Below are positions 1-7,095 of a DNA stretch of 12,777 bases, piece after piece. The first letter of the stretch is position 1, and every line of letters begins with the position of its first letter. The translations under genes were made by a program, and so were the position numbers. The stretch is from contig JAJWCP010000031.1 of assembly GCA_021617435.1 (NCBI GenBank), forward strand, positions 1 through 12,777, given 5' to 3'. Under the pieces are notes generated by a model. That model made no database searches and was not told where the DNA came from. It saw only the letters and a program-made list of their open reading frames with translations. This DNA comes from Pseudomonadota bacterium. Lineage in GTDB: Bacteria; Pseudomonadota; Alphaproteobacteria; RF32; CAG-239.

Positions 1-2
1 GT

Positions 3-341
3 GTATATACTGATTTAATTAAAGATGATATTGTTAATTTTTTAAGCCATAACAAGCTAAATTTTAACTTAGCTGTTGCGCTTGATGTGGTTGAATATAT
101 TGATGATTTTTGTAAAATGGCAATATGCATTAATTGTGCGCCGTTTATTTTTACGATTGAAAATGCACCTGATAATGTGAATGATTTCAGGCTTAACGCC
201 AGCGGCAGATACCAACATAATCCGCAATATATCCGCAAGCAACTTATAACTGCCGGGTACCAAAACATTAAAGAATATCCTTTAATCTTGCGGCAAGAAA
301 ACGGCACTGATGTGAATGGCACGCTGTTTTGGGCAGAGTAA
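3..341 (+). CDS. Predicted SAM-dependent methyltransferase, C-terminal part (5' end outside window)
   Basis: Frame 3 is open from the left edge to TAA at 339-341, giving 112 residues with no convincing internal start, so the gene begins outside the window. What is seen is a DVVEYIDD segment near residue 29, resembling the late part of a Rossmann-type methyltransferase core. After it come a strand reading FTIENA, the block SGRYQHNPQYIRKQL, an AGYQNI strand, and LRQENGTDVNGTLFWAE at the very end. This ending (a GRYxH block, then an L-R-x-E-x-G-x-x-V-x-G motif) resembles, from memory, the C-terminus of predicted TPR-containing methyltransferases in Alphaproteobacteria. The substrate is unknown. 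The gene is the only plus-strand one and converges on lolD with a 15-base gap. The missing N-terminus, with any TPR repeats and the glycine-rich SAM motif, is what would confirm the family. Confidence 0.6.
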   Translation, partial: VYTDLIKDDIVNFLSHNKLNFNLAVALDVVEYIDDFCKMAICINCAPFIFTIENAPDNVNDFRLNASGRYQHNPQYIRKQLITAGYQNIKEYPLILRQENGTDVNGTLFWAE

Positions 342-356
342 CATCAAAGTATTGCT

Positions 357-1085
357 TTAATAAAAGTTTTTATCGCCCTTAATGCGCTTGCTCGGGCGCA
401 TGTCTATAAGCTTGCCGTCTTTGAGCATAACCTGTCTATCCATTTTAGCGGCAAGTTCCAAATTATGGGTGGCGATTAAGGCAGAAAGTCCAGTTTCTTT
501 CACAATATCAAGCAATGCAAAAAACACATTATCAGAGGTATGCGGGTCTAAGTTGCCGGTCGGCTCATCAGCCAACAGCAGTTTTGGCGTGTTAGCCAAA
601 GCGCGGGCAATAGCAACTCTTTGTTGCTCGCCACCCGAAAGCTCAGCCGGACGGTGCAAAATTCTATCTTTCAGTCCCAAGCGCGACAGCAGCCATTCGG
701 CTTTTTCAGCTGTTTCTTTGTTTTTTTTGCCGGCAATCAGTTGCGGAATCATCACATTTTCAAGCGCGTTAAAATCAGGCAACAAATTATGATATTGATA
801 CACAAAGCCCAAATAATCACGGCGTAAAACAGTGCGAACGCCGTCATCAGATTTAGAACAATCTTCGCCATCAAGGAAAATTTGCCCTGATGAGGGTTTG
901 TCAAGCAATCCGGCAATTTGAAGCAAGGTTGATTTACCGGAACCTGACGGACCGATTAACGCCACCACCTCATTAGGAGCAATTGACAATTCAACGCCGT
1001 TCAGCACTTCAAGCTTTTGTTCACCCTGATAATAGTGTTTGTATATATCTTGAAGTTGCAAAGTGTTTACAGGTTTATTACTCAT
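357..1085 (-). CDS. lolD: LolD, ATPase of the lipoprotein-releasing ABC transporter
   Basis: Cytoplasmic ATPase subunit that powers extraction of outer-membrane lipoproteins from the inner membrane and their transfer to the chaperone LolA. The protein is 242 residues, usual for LolD. Every ABC motif is visible: Walker A GPSGSGKS at 45-52, Q-loop Gln97, signature LSGGE at 149-153, Walker B LLLADE at 169-174 with catalytic Glu174, D-loop at about 178-180, and H-loop His207. I chose ATG at 1083-1085 over a TTG eight codons upstream because GGAGG lies nine bases before the ATG and the protein then starts at the normal family position. The start overlaps the end of the permease gene by 8 bases (ATGAGTAA), implying translational coupling. 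FtsE and MacB ATPases are related, but the adjacent LolC/E-type permease makes LolD much the best call. Confidence 0.93.
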   Translation of the reverse strand: MSNKPVNTLQLQDIYKHYYQGEQKLEVLNGVELSIAPNEVVALIGPSGSGKSTLLQIAGLLDKPSSGQIFLDGEDCSKSDDGVRTVLRRDYLGFVYQYHNLLPDFNALENVMIPQLIAGKKNKETAEKAEWLLSRLGLKDRILHRPAELSGGEQQRVAIARALANTPKLLLADEPTGNLDPHTSDNVFFALLDIVKETGLSALIATHNLELAAKMDRQVMLKDGKLIDMRPSKRIKGDKNFY

Positions 1086-2325
1086 AACGCAAGGCCTCCA
1101 CCGGATCAAATTTTGCGGCGCGATACGCCGGATAGATTGTGGCTAAAAACGATAACAACAGCGAAACTCCGGCAACAACGCCGACTTCAGTCCAATCAAT
1201 CTTAGCCGGAAGCTTAGATAGAAAATAAATTTCTGCCGAAAACAGTTCGCGACCGGATAATCCTTCCAAAAACCGTCGGATAGAATCAATGTTTTCACAA
1301 AAGACAATGCCTAAGCCTAAACCGATAAGTGTTCCGACCACGCCGATAAACGCGCCATCCATAAAAAAGATACGCATAATCATACCTTTGGTTGCGCCCA
1401 TAGTGCGCAGAACCGCCACATCGCGCCCTTTATCTTTAACCAGCATTATTAAGCCGGTGATGATGTTAAATGCCGCCACCAATATTATCAATGTCAAAAT
1501 TAAAAACATAACGTTGCGTTCAACGTCTATGGCGTTAAAAAAGGCGGAATTACTTTGTTTCCAGTCATATACATAACCATCGTAGCCGATGCTTTGCTCA
1601 ATAATTTCACGAATATCCGTTAAATCTTCATCGCGGAGCAAGGTTACATCTATCTGAGTTGCCGCCTTCTGCAGGCTGAAATAAGTTTGCGCGGCTTCAA
1701 GCGGCATAAACAAATGAGTGGCGTCATATTCGTACATGCCGACATTAAAAGTGCCTAAGACCTGATAAGTTTTCATTCTGGGAACGGTACCGAACGCCGT
1801 TACTTTGCCGTTAGGCGAAATAAGCGTGACCTCATCACCGGCAATTACCCCCATTTTGTTTGCCAAGCGCTCGCCCAAAATAACCTTATTGCCGATAAAC
1901 TGTTCAACGTCAACACCGGCAAGTCCGTTGCGGATAACTTGTTTTTTAAGTAAATCTTCTTTGCTGACACCTCGCACAATAGCGCCTTCCGCAGTGCCGC
2001 CACCGGAGATAAGAAGTTGTTTTTCAATCATCGGGATAGCAAGTGTAACGCCGTCTATTTTTTCAATATCCGTCACCGCGGTTTTATAATCGGTAAACGG
2101 AAATCCTTGCGCGGCAACAATAGTTATATGTCCGTTAATGCCAAGTATACGCGACAACAATTCGCTTTTAAACCCGTTCATAACCGCCATAACAATAATT
2201 AAAGTTGCCACCCCTAACGCAATGCCGGTAAACGCGAATCCCGTAATTACCGAGATAAAGCCCTCTTTGCGTTTGGCTCTTAAATAACGTCCGGCAACCA
2301 TTCGGTCAAATTTTGAAAAAATCAT
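1078..2325 (-). CDS. lolC: LolC/LolE-family lipoprotein-releasing permease (possibly LolF-type)
   Basis: Inner-membrane permease that receives outer-membrane lipoproteins and passes them to LolA. At 415 residues it has the full family architecture. An N-terminal membrane helix spans about 28-50 (GIALGVATLIIVMAVMNGF region), and a large periplasmic domain covers about 51-270. Three further helices lie at about 273-296, 322-343 and 380-403, and the protein ends with the conserved PVEALRYE. The FtsX-domain block VKDKGRDVAVLRTMGAT (297-312) is typical and contacts the ATPase. Residues about 170-183 (PNGKVTAFGTVPRM) resemble the LolA-capturing Hook hairpin of LolC. Only one permease gene is present, so it may act as a homodimer (LolF-like) rather than as one half of a LolC-LolE pair. 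GGGAGAAG lies about 8 bases before the ATG, and a promoter-like element precedes it. The family is secure; the C, E or F label is not. Confidence 0.88.
   Translation of the reverse strand: MIFSKFDRMVAGRYLRAKRKEGFISVITGFAFTGIALGVATLIIVMAVMNGFKSELLSRILGINGHITIVAAQGFPFTDYKTAVTDIEKIDGVTLAIPMIEKQLLISGGGTAEGAIVRGVSKEDLLKKQVIRNGLAGVDVEQFIGNKVILGERLANKMGVIAGDEVTLISPNGKVTAFGTVPRMKTYQVLGTFNVGMYEYDATHLFMPLEAAQTYFSLQKAATQIDVTLLRDEDLTDIREIIEQSIGYDGYVYDWKQSNSAFFNAIDVERNVMFLILTLIILVAAFNIITGLIMLVKDKGRDVAVLRTMGATKGMIMRIFFMDGAFIGVVGTLIGLGLGIVFCENIDSIRRFLEGLSGRELFSAEIYFLSKLPAKIDWTEVGVVAGVSLLLSFLATIYPAYRAAKFDPVEALRYE
1095..1099 (-). promoter_or_regulatory. Ribosome binding site that fixes the lolD start
   Basis: On the minus strand GGAGG sits nine bases upstream of ATG 1085-1083, inside the last codons of the permease gene. 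It supports this ATG over the in-frame TTG at 1109-1107, which would add eight residues unlike other LolD N-termini. Confidence 0.75.
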
Positions 2326-2346
2326 TTATTTCTTCTCCCTGCCCTG

Positions 2347-2375
2347 ATTGTAACGGGGCTGTTGGCGATTTACAA
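2347..2375 (-). promoter_or_regulatory. Sigma-70-like promoter for the lolCD pair
   Basis: On the minus strand TTGTAA (2375-2370) and TACAAT (2352-2347) are separated by exactly 17 bases, giving 4 of 6 and 5 of 6 matches to the sigma-70 consensus. They lie in the 56-base gap between the dnaJ stop and the permease start. Transcription would begin near 2340, with a leader of about 15 bases carrying the GGGAGAAG ribosome site. This suggests that lolCD can be transcribed separately from the upstream genes. It is judged by eye only. Confidence 0.4.
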
Positions 2376-2381
2376 GTAAAA

Positions 2382-3518
2382 CTATTTGAATAAGTCTTTA
2401 ATTTTGTTAAAAAAGCTTTTTATTTCAGGTTGGCAGTTATTATCCTCGCTTAAACTTCTGAACTCTTCCAAAAGCTCTTTTTCACGCGGGGACAAATTTG
2501 TCGGGGTCAGCACTTTTAGAATCACATACAAATCACCACGTTTGTCCTGATTCATAATACTCATGCCCTCGCCTTTAATACGGAGTTTACTGCCGGTTTG
2601 AGTTCCTGCCGGAATAGACAGTTCCACTTTTTTGCCGTCAATACCCGGAATTTCCATTTTACCGCCCAATGCGGCGCAAACCATAGCAACAGGCACCGCC
2701 GTGTATAAATCTTTGTTATCGCGCTCATAAAGTTTATGGTCTTTAACGGTTACATAAACATACAAATCGCCCTTTTCGCCGCCGCGTTTTCCGGCTTCAC
2801 CGGCGCCGTTAATGCGCATACGCACGTTATTTTCCATTCCGGCCGGAATTTTAACTTTAAGCGATTTTTCAACCCTTGTTGCGCCTTTACCACCGCAATC
2901 TTTACATTTATCTTTAACAACGCGTCCTTCGCCATGACATTCAGGACATATGGTTTCAAAAAACAAAAATCCGCCGCGGTTGCTTCTGACTTTACCGCTG
3001 CCGCTACATGTGGGGCAAATCGGGGCTTCTTTACCGTCAGCCGTGCCATAACCGTTGCACTTTTTGCACGGTTCAGTGGTTTTAATTTTAATTTCTTTTT
3101 CAACGCCGGTAAAAGCTTCTTCTAAACTGATTTCAAGATTATAGGTTAAATCAGCGCCACGCACCGCGCCATTACTGCCGCGCGGTCGGCCGCCGCCCAT
3201 AAAATCAGAAAAAATATTGGAAAAAATATCGGATAAATCCTCGGCATTCATACCAAATCCGGCGCCGAACGGATTACCGCCGCCCATTCCGCCCTGAAAA
3301 GCCTGCGCGCCGTATCTGTCGTATGCAGCGCGTTTTTGATCATCTTTTAAAACCTCATAAGCCTCGTTAATTTCTTTGAACTTTTGTTCGGCTGCTTTAT
3401 CACCGGGGTTACGATCCGGGTGATATTTCATCGCCAATTTACGAAACGCGGTTTTAATTTCATCTCCGCTTGCGTCTTTACTAACTTCCAAAAGTTCGTA
3501 ATAATCTTTTTCCGTCAT
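2382..3518 (-). CDS. dnaJ: Chaperone protein DnaJ (Hsp40)
   Basis: Co-chaperone that binds unfolded polypeptides and stimulates DnaK ATP hydrolysis through its J domain. The protein is 378 residues, full length for class I DnaJ. Domains in order: J domain 1-70 with HPD at 33-35; a short Gly/Phe-rich linker at about 71-110; the zinc domain with four CxxCxGxG repeats at 151-158, 168-175, 191-198 and 205-212; then the two C-terminal substrate-binding and dimerisation domains, about 215-378. All eight zinc cysteines are present. The ATG lies 9 bases after the DHH-phosphoesterase stop, with only a weak ribosome site (GAG), so translation may depend on its upstream neighbour. dnaK and grpE are not in the window; dnaJ sits at the end of an otherwise unrelated run. 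I see no obvious heat-shock (RpoH) promoter directly before it. Confidence 0.97.
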   Translation of the reverse strand: MTEKDYYELLEVSKDASGDEIKTAFRKLAMKYHPDRNPGDKAAEQKFKEINEAYEVLKDDQKRAAYDRYGAQAFQGGMGGGNPFGAGFGMNAEDLSDIFSNIFSDFMGGGRPRGSNGAVRGADLTYNLEISLEEAFTGVEKEIKIKTTEPCKKCNGYGTADGKEAPICPTCSGSGKVRSNRGGFLFFETICPECHGEGRVVKDKCKDCGGKGATRVEKSLKVKIPAGMENNVRMRINGAGEAGKRGGEKGDLYVYVTVKDHKLYERDNKDLYTAVPVAMVCAALGGKMEIPGIDGKKVELSIPAGTQTGSKLRIKGEGMSIMNQDKRGDLYVILKVLTPTNLSPREKELLEEFRSLSEDNNCQPEIKSFFNKIKDLFK

Positions 3519-3527
3519 CTTTAATCT

Positions 3528-4418
3528 CTATTTATTTCCGGTTGATTTAGGACTAACCCACATATTACCTTTACGTAAAAATTCAGGCAGTTCTTTTAAT
3601 GAAGACGCGCCAGCCGCTTTGGCATGACCGCCACCGCCGAATTTTTCCGCCACTTTAGAAACGTCAACATTATCTTTGGCGGTGTAAAATGACAAATTCC
3701 AACAATTTTTTTTATTCATAAAAAAGTTTACCATCATATCATAATCTTTAATATTGTCTAAGGTATCATAAAACTCCGAATAGCCTTGAGGTATGTTGGC
3801 GCAAATACATTTTAAGCCCTGATATTCGCTTTCAAACGCCTCTGCCCGCACCAAACGATAATTGCGGTTGCGTATATAAGATAATATGGCCTTTCCTCTT
3901 TCTACCATTTCAGCAACATCAAGAGTATCATGAATTAATTCGTTCCAAATTTTATCGGTGGGACGATTAACTCCCAGAGCCTGCATCGCATATTCAAACG
4001 GGCGCACACGCTTGTCGCGCAAGTCAAACACATCGTTTAAGCCTAACAGCTTTATGCCAAGCGGCAACGGACGGTCAGGATAAAAATATTCCCATGTCAG
4101 CATCAAAGCCGCCGTGCCTACGCGGCGTATTCCTTTTATCGGTTTTTGTTTTCCTTCTTTGATAGCTTGTTCATACTGCTCTATTACCGAAACATGGTGG
4201 TCAATCCATATAAAATCGCGGTTTTGGCTTAATTTGAACATAAAATCAAGCGGAAGCGCAAAATCGCAAACAATGATTTTATCATATTTATTGATTTCAT
4301 CATACGGAATTTCCATATCATGATTAAGCCCCATCAGCTCAGTTTCCGGATATACGCTTTTTACAATAGCGGCAGATCCTTTTCCATCATGATCGGCAAT
4401 ATGGTATATACAAAGCAT
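3528..4418 (-). CDS. DHH/DHHA1-family phosphoesterase (NrnB-like)
   Basis: Probably a manganese-dependent phosphoesterase acting on short oligonucleotides or (cyclic) nucleotides in the cytoplasm; the substrate cannot be read from the sequence. The protein is 296 residues. The N-terminal DHH domain has motif I HIADHDGKGSAA (6-17, metal ligands likely in Asp9/His10/Asp11), motif II Asp52 in CDFALP, and motif III IDHH at 72-75. A middle region (about 100-190) is helical. The C-terminal DHHA1 domain ends with the glycine-rich motif GGGGHAKAAG at 261-270, which binds the substrate in this superfamily. The spacing and the HxADxDGxGSAA style are closest, by memory, to NrnB-like oligoribonucleases and phosphodiesterases (COG2404-type) rather than RecJ, which is much longer. 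AAAGGAAG precedes the ATG. The gene follows the MBL hydrolase by 17 bases and precedes dnaJ by 9, consistent with one transcript. Confidence 0.75.
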   Translation of the reverse strand: MLCIYHIADHDGKGSAAIVKSVYPETELMGLNHDMEIPYDEINKYDKIIVCDFALPLDFMFKLSQNRDFIWIDHHVSVIEQYEQAIKEGKQKPIKGIRRVGTAALMLTWEYFYPDRPLPLGIKLLGLNDVFDLRDKRVRPFEYAMQALGVNRPTDKIWNELIHDTLDVAEMVERGKAILSYIRNRNYRLVRAEAFESEYQGLKCICANIPQGYSEFYDTLDNIKDYDMMVNFFMNKKNCWNLSFYTAKDNVDVSKVAEKFGGGGHAKAAGASSLKELPEFLRKGNMWVSPKSTGNK

Positions 4419-4435
4419 TGCAACTTCCTTTCTTA

Positions 4436-5221
4436 TTAAAACTCAATCGTCATATTATCATACGCAGGATAAACGTTATCCGGCGTCAGGTTGTTAATAT
4501 TGTCATAATCACACTCAACCGCCATGTGGTTAATAACGGTTTTACGCGGATTAATGATTTTTACGTATTCAAGCAGTTGGTCTAACCCCATGTGCGATGG
4601 CTGCGGTATAAGCGTGGTCAGCGGCATAACCAAAATCTCAGGTTGTTTGGTAATTGTTTTTAATCCGGCCTCGGAAATTTTTTTACAATCGGCAATATAA
4701 TCCACTCTGCCGTCATCAATAATATAACCGGTAGAGTGAATAGGGTGTCCTTCTAATGAAATAGGCACAATTTTAACATCATTGACATAAAATTCTTTGC
4801 CTTCTTCAATGGTATGAATATCCAAGCTCGGGAAAAATATCGGATTATTCATATGTTCTTTATTTGCAACCAAATAAGAAAAGCGCTGTTTGATAATATC
4901 TGAAGTTTGGCTGTTGGCATAAACATCAAGCGGACGCAGCAAAATGCGATTTAAATCGCGCAAATCGTCAATACCGTGCAAATGATCAGCATGTCCGTGC
5001 GTATACAGCACCGCATCCAAAAACCGAATATTATTGTTTAACAAGTGCATACGCACATCAGGCGATGTATCAATTAAAATTTTTGTTGAACGAATTTCCA
5101 AATACACGCCGGTACGACTGCGGCGATTTTTAGGATTATTCGGATTGCAGTCCCCCCATCCGTTGGCGATTGCCGGAACTCCGGGAGCGGCCCCGCTGCC
5201 CATTATTACAATTTTGTTCAT
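4436..5221 (-). CDS. MBL-fold metallohydrolase, PhnP-like
   Basis: Metallo-beta-lactamase-fold hydrolase, probably a phosphodiesterase. It is 261 residues, typical for the PhnP-like family that follows tatD in many Alphaproteobacteria. Visible motifs: GSGAAPGVP at 8-16; the cysteine-containing WGDCNPNNPKNRRSRTG stretch (22-38) typical of this subfamily; Asp51 in the ILIDTSPD strand; the metal-binding HGHADH at 75-80 followed by LHGIDDLRDLN; GHPIHSTGY at 158-166; IADC at 177-179 (Asp178 a likely bridging ligand); and a terminal NHM with His232. The metal site therefore looks complete. PhnP of the C-P lyase pathway opens cyclic ribose phosphates and is a relative, but no phn genes are here, so I do not use that name. 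The start has a weak A-rich ribosome site, and a 41-base gap separates it from tatD. Confidence 0.82.
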   Translation of the reverse strand: MNKIVIMGSGAAPGVPAIANGWGDCNPNNPKNRRSRTGVYLEIRSTKILIDTSPDVRMHLLNNNIRFLDAVLYTHGHADHLHGIDDLRDLNRILLRPLDVYANSQTSDIIKQRFSYLVANKEHMNNPIFFPSLDIHTIEEGKEFYVNDVKIVPISLEGHPIHSTGYIIDDGRVDYIADCKKISEAGLKTITKQPEILVMPLTTLIPQPSHMGLDQLLEYVKIINPRKTVINHMAVECDYDNINNLTPDNVYPAYDNMTIEF

Positions 5222-5262
5222 CTGTCTGTGTCTTTCTTTATTTTTTTATTTTTACAGTATTT

Positions 5263-6042
5263 TTAACCCCTTTGTGCTTTTGCAAACAACTTAAAAAAGT
5301 TGTTAGTAGTTATAGCCGATATATCATTTAAATCAAGCCCTTTTATTTTAGCCAAACATTCTGCCGTATGCACCATAAAAGACGGTTCGTTCATTTTGCC
5401 GCGCAACGGAATCGGCGCTAAATACGGGCTGTCGGTTTCAAGCAGTAACCTTTCTTCCGGAACTTTGGCAAATGACGCTCGCAACTCTCCCGAATTTTTG
5501 AAGGTGATAATCCCTGATGCCGAAACATAAAAGCCTATATCAAGCAATGATGAAGCCAGCTCCCAAGCGGAAGAATAGCAGTGCAAAACGCCGGTAAACG
5601 CTTTTTGTTTATAAGCAGTAATTAAAATTTCAGCGGTGTCGTCTTCAGCCTCGCGGCTGTGAATAATTATCGGCAAGCCACTTTGTTGCGCAGCGGCAAT
5701 CATCTTTTTAAGCACCTTTATTTGCTCGTCTTTAGGGCTGAAATCATAAAAATAATCAAGTCCGCACTCGCCGATTGCCACCACTTGCGGCAACAAGGTG
5801 TTTTTAAGCACATCTTCGGTCGTTACATTTTCATAAGCCGCTGCATCATGCGGGTGTACGCCGGTGACGGTCATGGTTTCAGGATACTTTTTACAAATTT
5901 CCAGCTGACGCGGAAGTTCATCAAACTTGCCGCCGGCGTTTAATATATATTGAACTCCGGCTTCATGCGCCCGCTTTATCACATTATCTAAATCAGCGTA
6001 AATTTCATTGGACCCTAAATGGCAATGGCTATCGGTTAACAT
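5263..6042 (-). CDS. tatD: TatD-family metal-dependent hydrolase (DNase)
   Basis: TIM-barrel amidohydrolase-superfamily enzyme; characterised TatD proteins are metal-dependent 3'-5' exonucleases acting on DNA and RNA, implicated in DNA fragmentation and repair. The protein is 259 residues, the usual length. Metal ligands are all in place: DSHCHL at 4-9 (His6, His8), Glu92 in IGECGLDY, His128 in IIHSRE, His154 in GVLHCYS, and Asp204 in LETDSPYLAP. The family signature GVHPHD lies at 61-66. The ATG directly follows the holB stop with no spacing (TAAATG), and its ribosome site GGAG lies within the last holB codons, so translation is probably coupled. In the arrangement I know from related bacteria, metG often sits between holB and tatD; it is absent here. 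Confidence 0.93.
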   Translation of the reverse strand: MLTDSHCHLGSNEIYADLDNVIKRAHEAGVQYILNAGGKFDELPRQLEICKKYPETMTVTGVHPHDAAAYENVTTEDVLKNTLLPQVVAIGECGLDYFYDFSPKDEQIKVLKKMIAAAQQSGLPIIIHSREAEDDTAEILITAYKQKAFTGVLHCYSSAWELASSLLDIGFYVSASGIITFKNSGELRASFAKVPEERLLLETDSPYLAPIPLRGKMNEPSFMVHTAECLAKIKGLDLNDISAITTNNFFKLFAKAQRG

Positions 6043-7086
6043 TTACAGCGCTCCGCAAATGGTAGTGATAATATTGTACATAACCTGTTTTTTATCCATA
6101 TTAAGCGAATCGGCTTCATTGAGCGTAATTCTGACTTTGTTCCATGCTTCGCTCAACTCATTAATTTTGGCGCCGCCTTTCAGATTTTCAGAAATAAAAT
6201 GCTCAATCAGCTCCGCCGCCAAATTCCACAAATTTTCATCTCGCGACACTTCATCACAAAATTGCAGAGCATCGGTTAAATTATAGTGTTCACGAGCATA
6301 AAACAAGCTTTCAAGCAACTTATATTTATTGAGTCCGCCGTATTCGGAATAACGCAAAGCCTTACCGATGCTTCCAGAACTGATTTGAGCAATACCTTTT
6401 ACATCGGTTTCATTAAGTTCAGGATTATAACGGCGCAACAATGAGGCGACCTCATCTTCCGACAATGGTTGTAAATTAATTTTGGCACAACGCGAGCGGA
6501 TAGTCGGCAACAAACGATTAGGATTATGACTGATTAAAAACAACAAACTTTTAGCAGGCGGCTCTTCCAAAATTTTAAGTATGGCATTGGCGCTGGCGGT
6601 GTTCATATCGTCAACACTGTCAATAACCACAATGCGCCAGTTGCCGTCAAACGATTTTTTGCACAAAAACTCATTTACCGTGCGCACTTCATCAACTTTA
6701 ATCACCGCTGATTTTTTTAAGCTTTGCAGTTCATCATCGCTTAAAGCCTCGCCGTCTTTAATGGCTTTAATAATTTTTTTCTTGTCGGTTTCAATAAAAT
6801 CGCGGACGATGATTTTTAAATTCGGGTGCGAACGATTGGCAACCAATCTAAAAGCAGGGTTACTTTCCGGCAATTCAAGCGAGGTGTACTCATCTTTTTT
6901 GCTTTCATCGGCAGCAAGTAAAAAACGCGCCATACGATAAGCCAAAGTTGCCTTGCCGATACCTTCGGGACCGGTTATCATCAATGAACTATGCAGACTT
7001 CCGGCTTTCCATGCTTTTAAGAATATATCTTCGGCTTCTTGGTGCCCGCATAAATACGGATTTGCGTATGGCTCAATTTTTTCCAT
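6043..7086 (-). CDS. holB: DNA polymerase III, delta-prime subunit
   Basis: Clamp-loader subunit that helps open and load the beta sliding clamp on primed DNA. The protein is 347 residues. Seen: an N-terminal AAA+ module with P-loop GPEGIGKAT at 39-47; a charged segment (about 58-130) before the conserved VIKVDEVRTVNEF (128-140); a Walker B-like VVIDSVDDM at 153-161; LEEPP at 173-177; and the SRC motif at 198-200 after FLISHNPNRLLPTIR. The C-terminal half is helical, as expected for the collar domain. The zinc-binding cysteine cluster of Escherichia coli delta-prime is absent: residues 47-130 hold no cysteine. The gene follows tmk by 9 bases with AAGGA before the ATG; tmk-holB adjacency is a classic arrangement and separates this from dnaX, which is longer. 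Confidence 0.92.
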   Translation of the reverse strand: MEKIEPYANPYLCGHQEAEDIFLKAWKAGSLHSSLMITGPEGIGKATLAYRMARFLLAADESKKDEYTSLELPESNPAFRLVANRSHPNLKIIVRDFIETDKKKIIKAIKDGEALSDDELQSLKKSAVIKVDEVRTVNEFLCKKSFDGNWRIVVIDSVDDMNTASANAILKILEEPPAKSLLFLISHNPNRLLPTIRSRCAKINLQPLSEDEVASLLRRYNPELNETDVKGIAQISSGSIGKALRYSEYGGLNKYKLLESLFYAREHYNLTDALQFCDEVSRDENLWNLAAELIEHFISENLKGGAKINELSEAWNKVRITLNEADSLNMDKKQVMYNIITTICGAL

Positions 7087-7095
7087 GTTAATCCT

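Noticed and set aside
360..373. ATAAAA-GT-TTTTAT inverted repeat at the lolD 3' end, as a possible bidirectional terminator.
   Set aside because: All A-T pairs with a two-base loop inside coding sequence; too weak to act as an intrinsic terminator.
2343..2362. GCCC ... GGGC inverted repeat before the lolC start as a dnaJ terminator.
   Set aside because: Four-base stem with an 11-base loop and no following T run.
2736..3125. A 129-codon plus-strand open frame opposite dnaJ.
   Set aside because: Lies wholly within the conserved DnaJ coding sequence; its Phe/Ala-rich composition is what the complement of Lys/Glu/Gly-rich codons gives.
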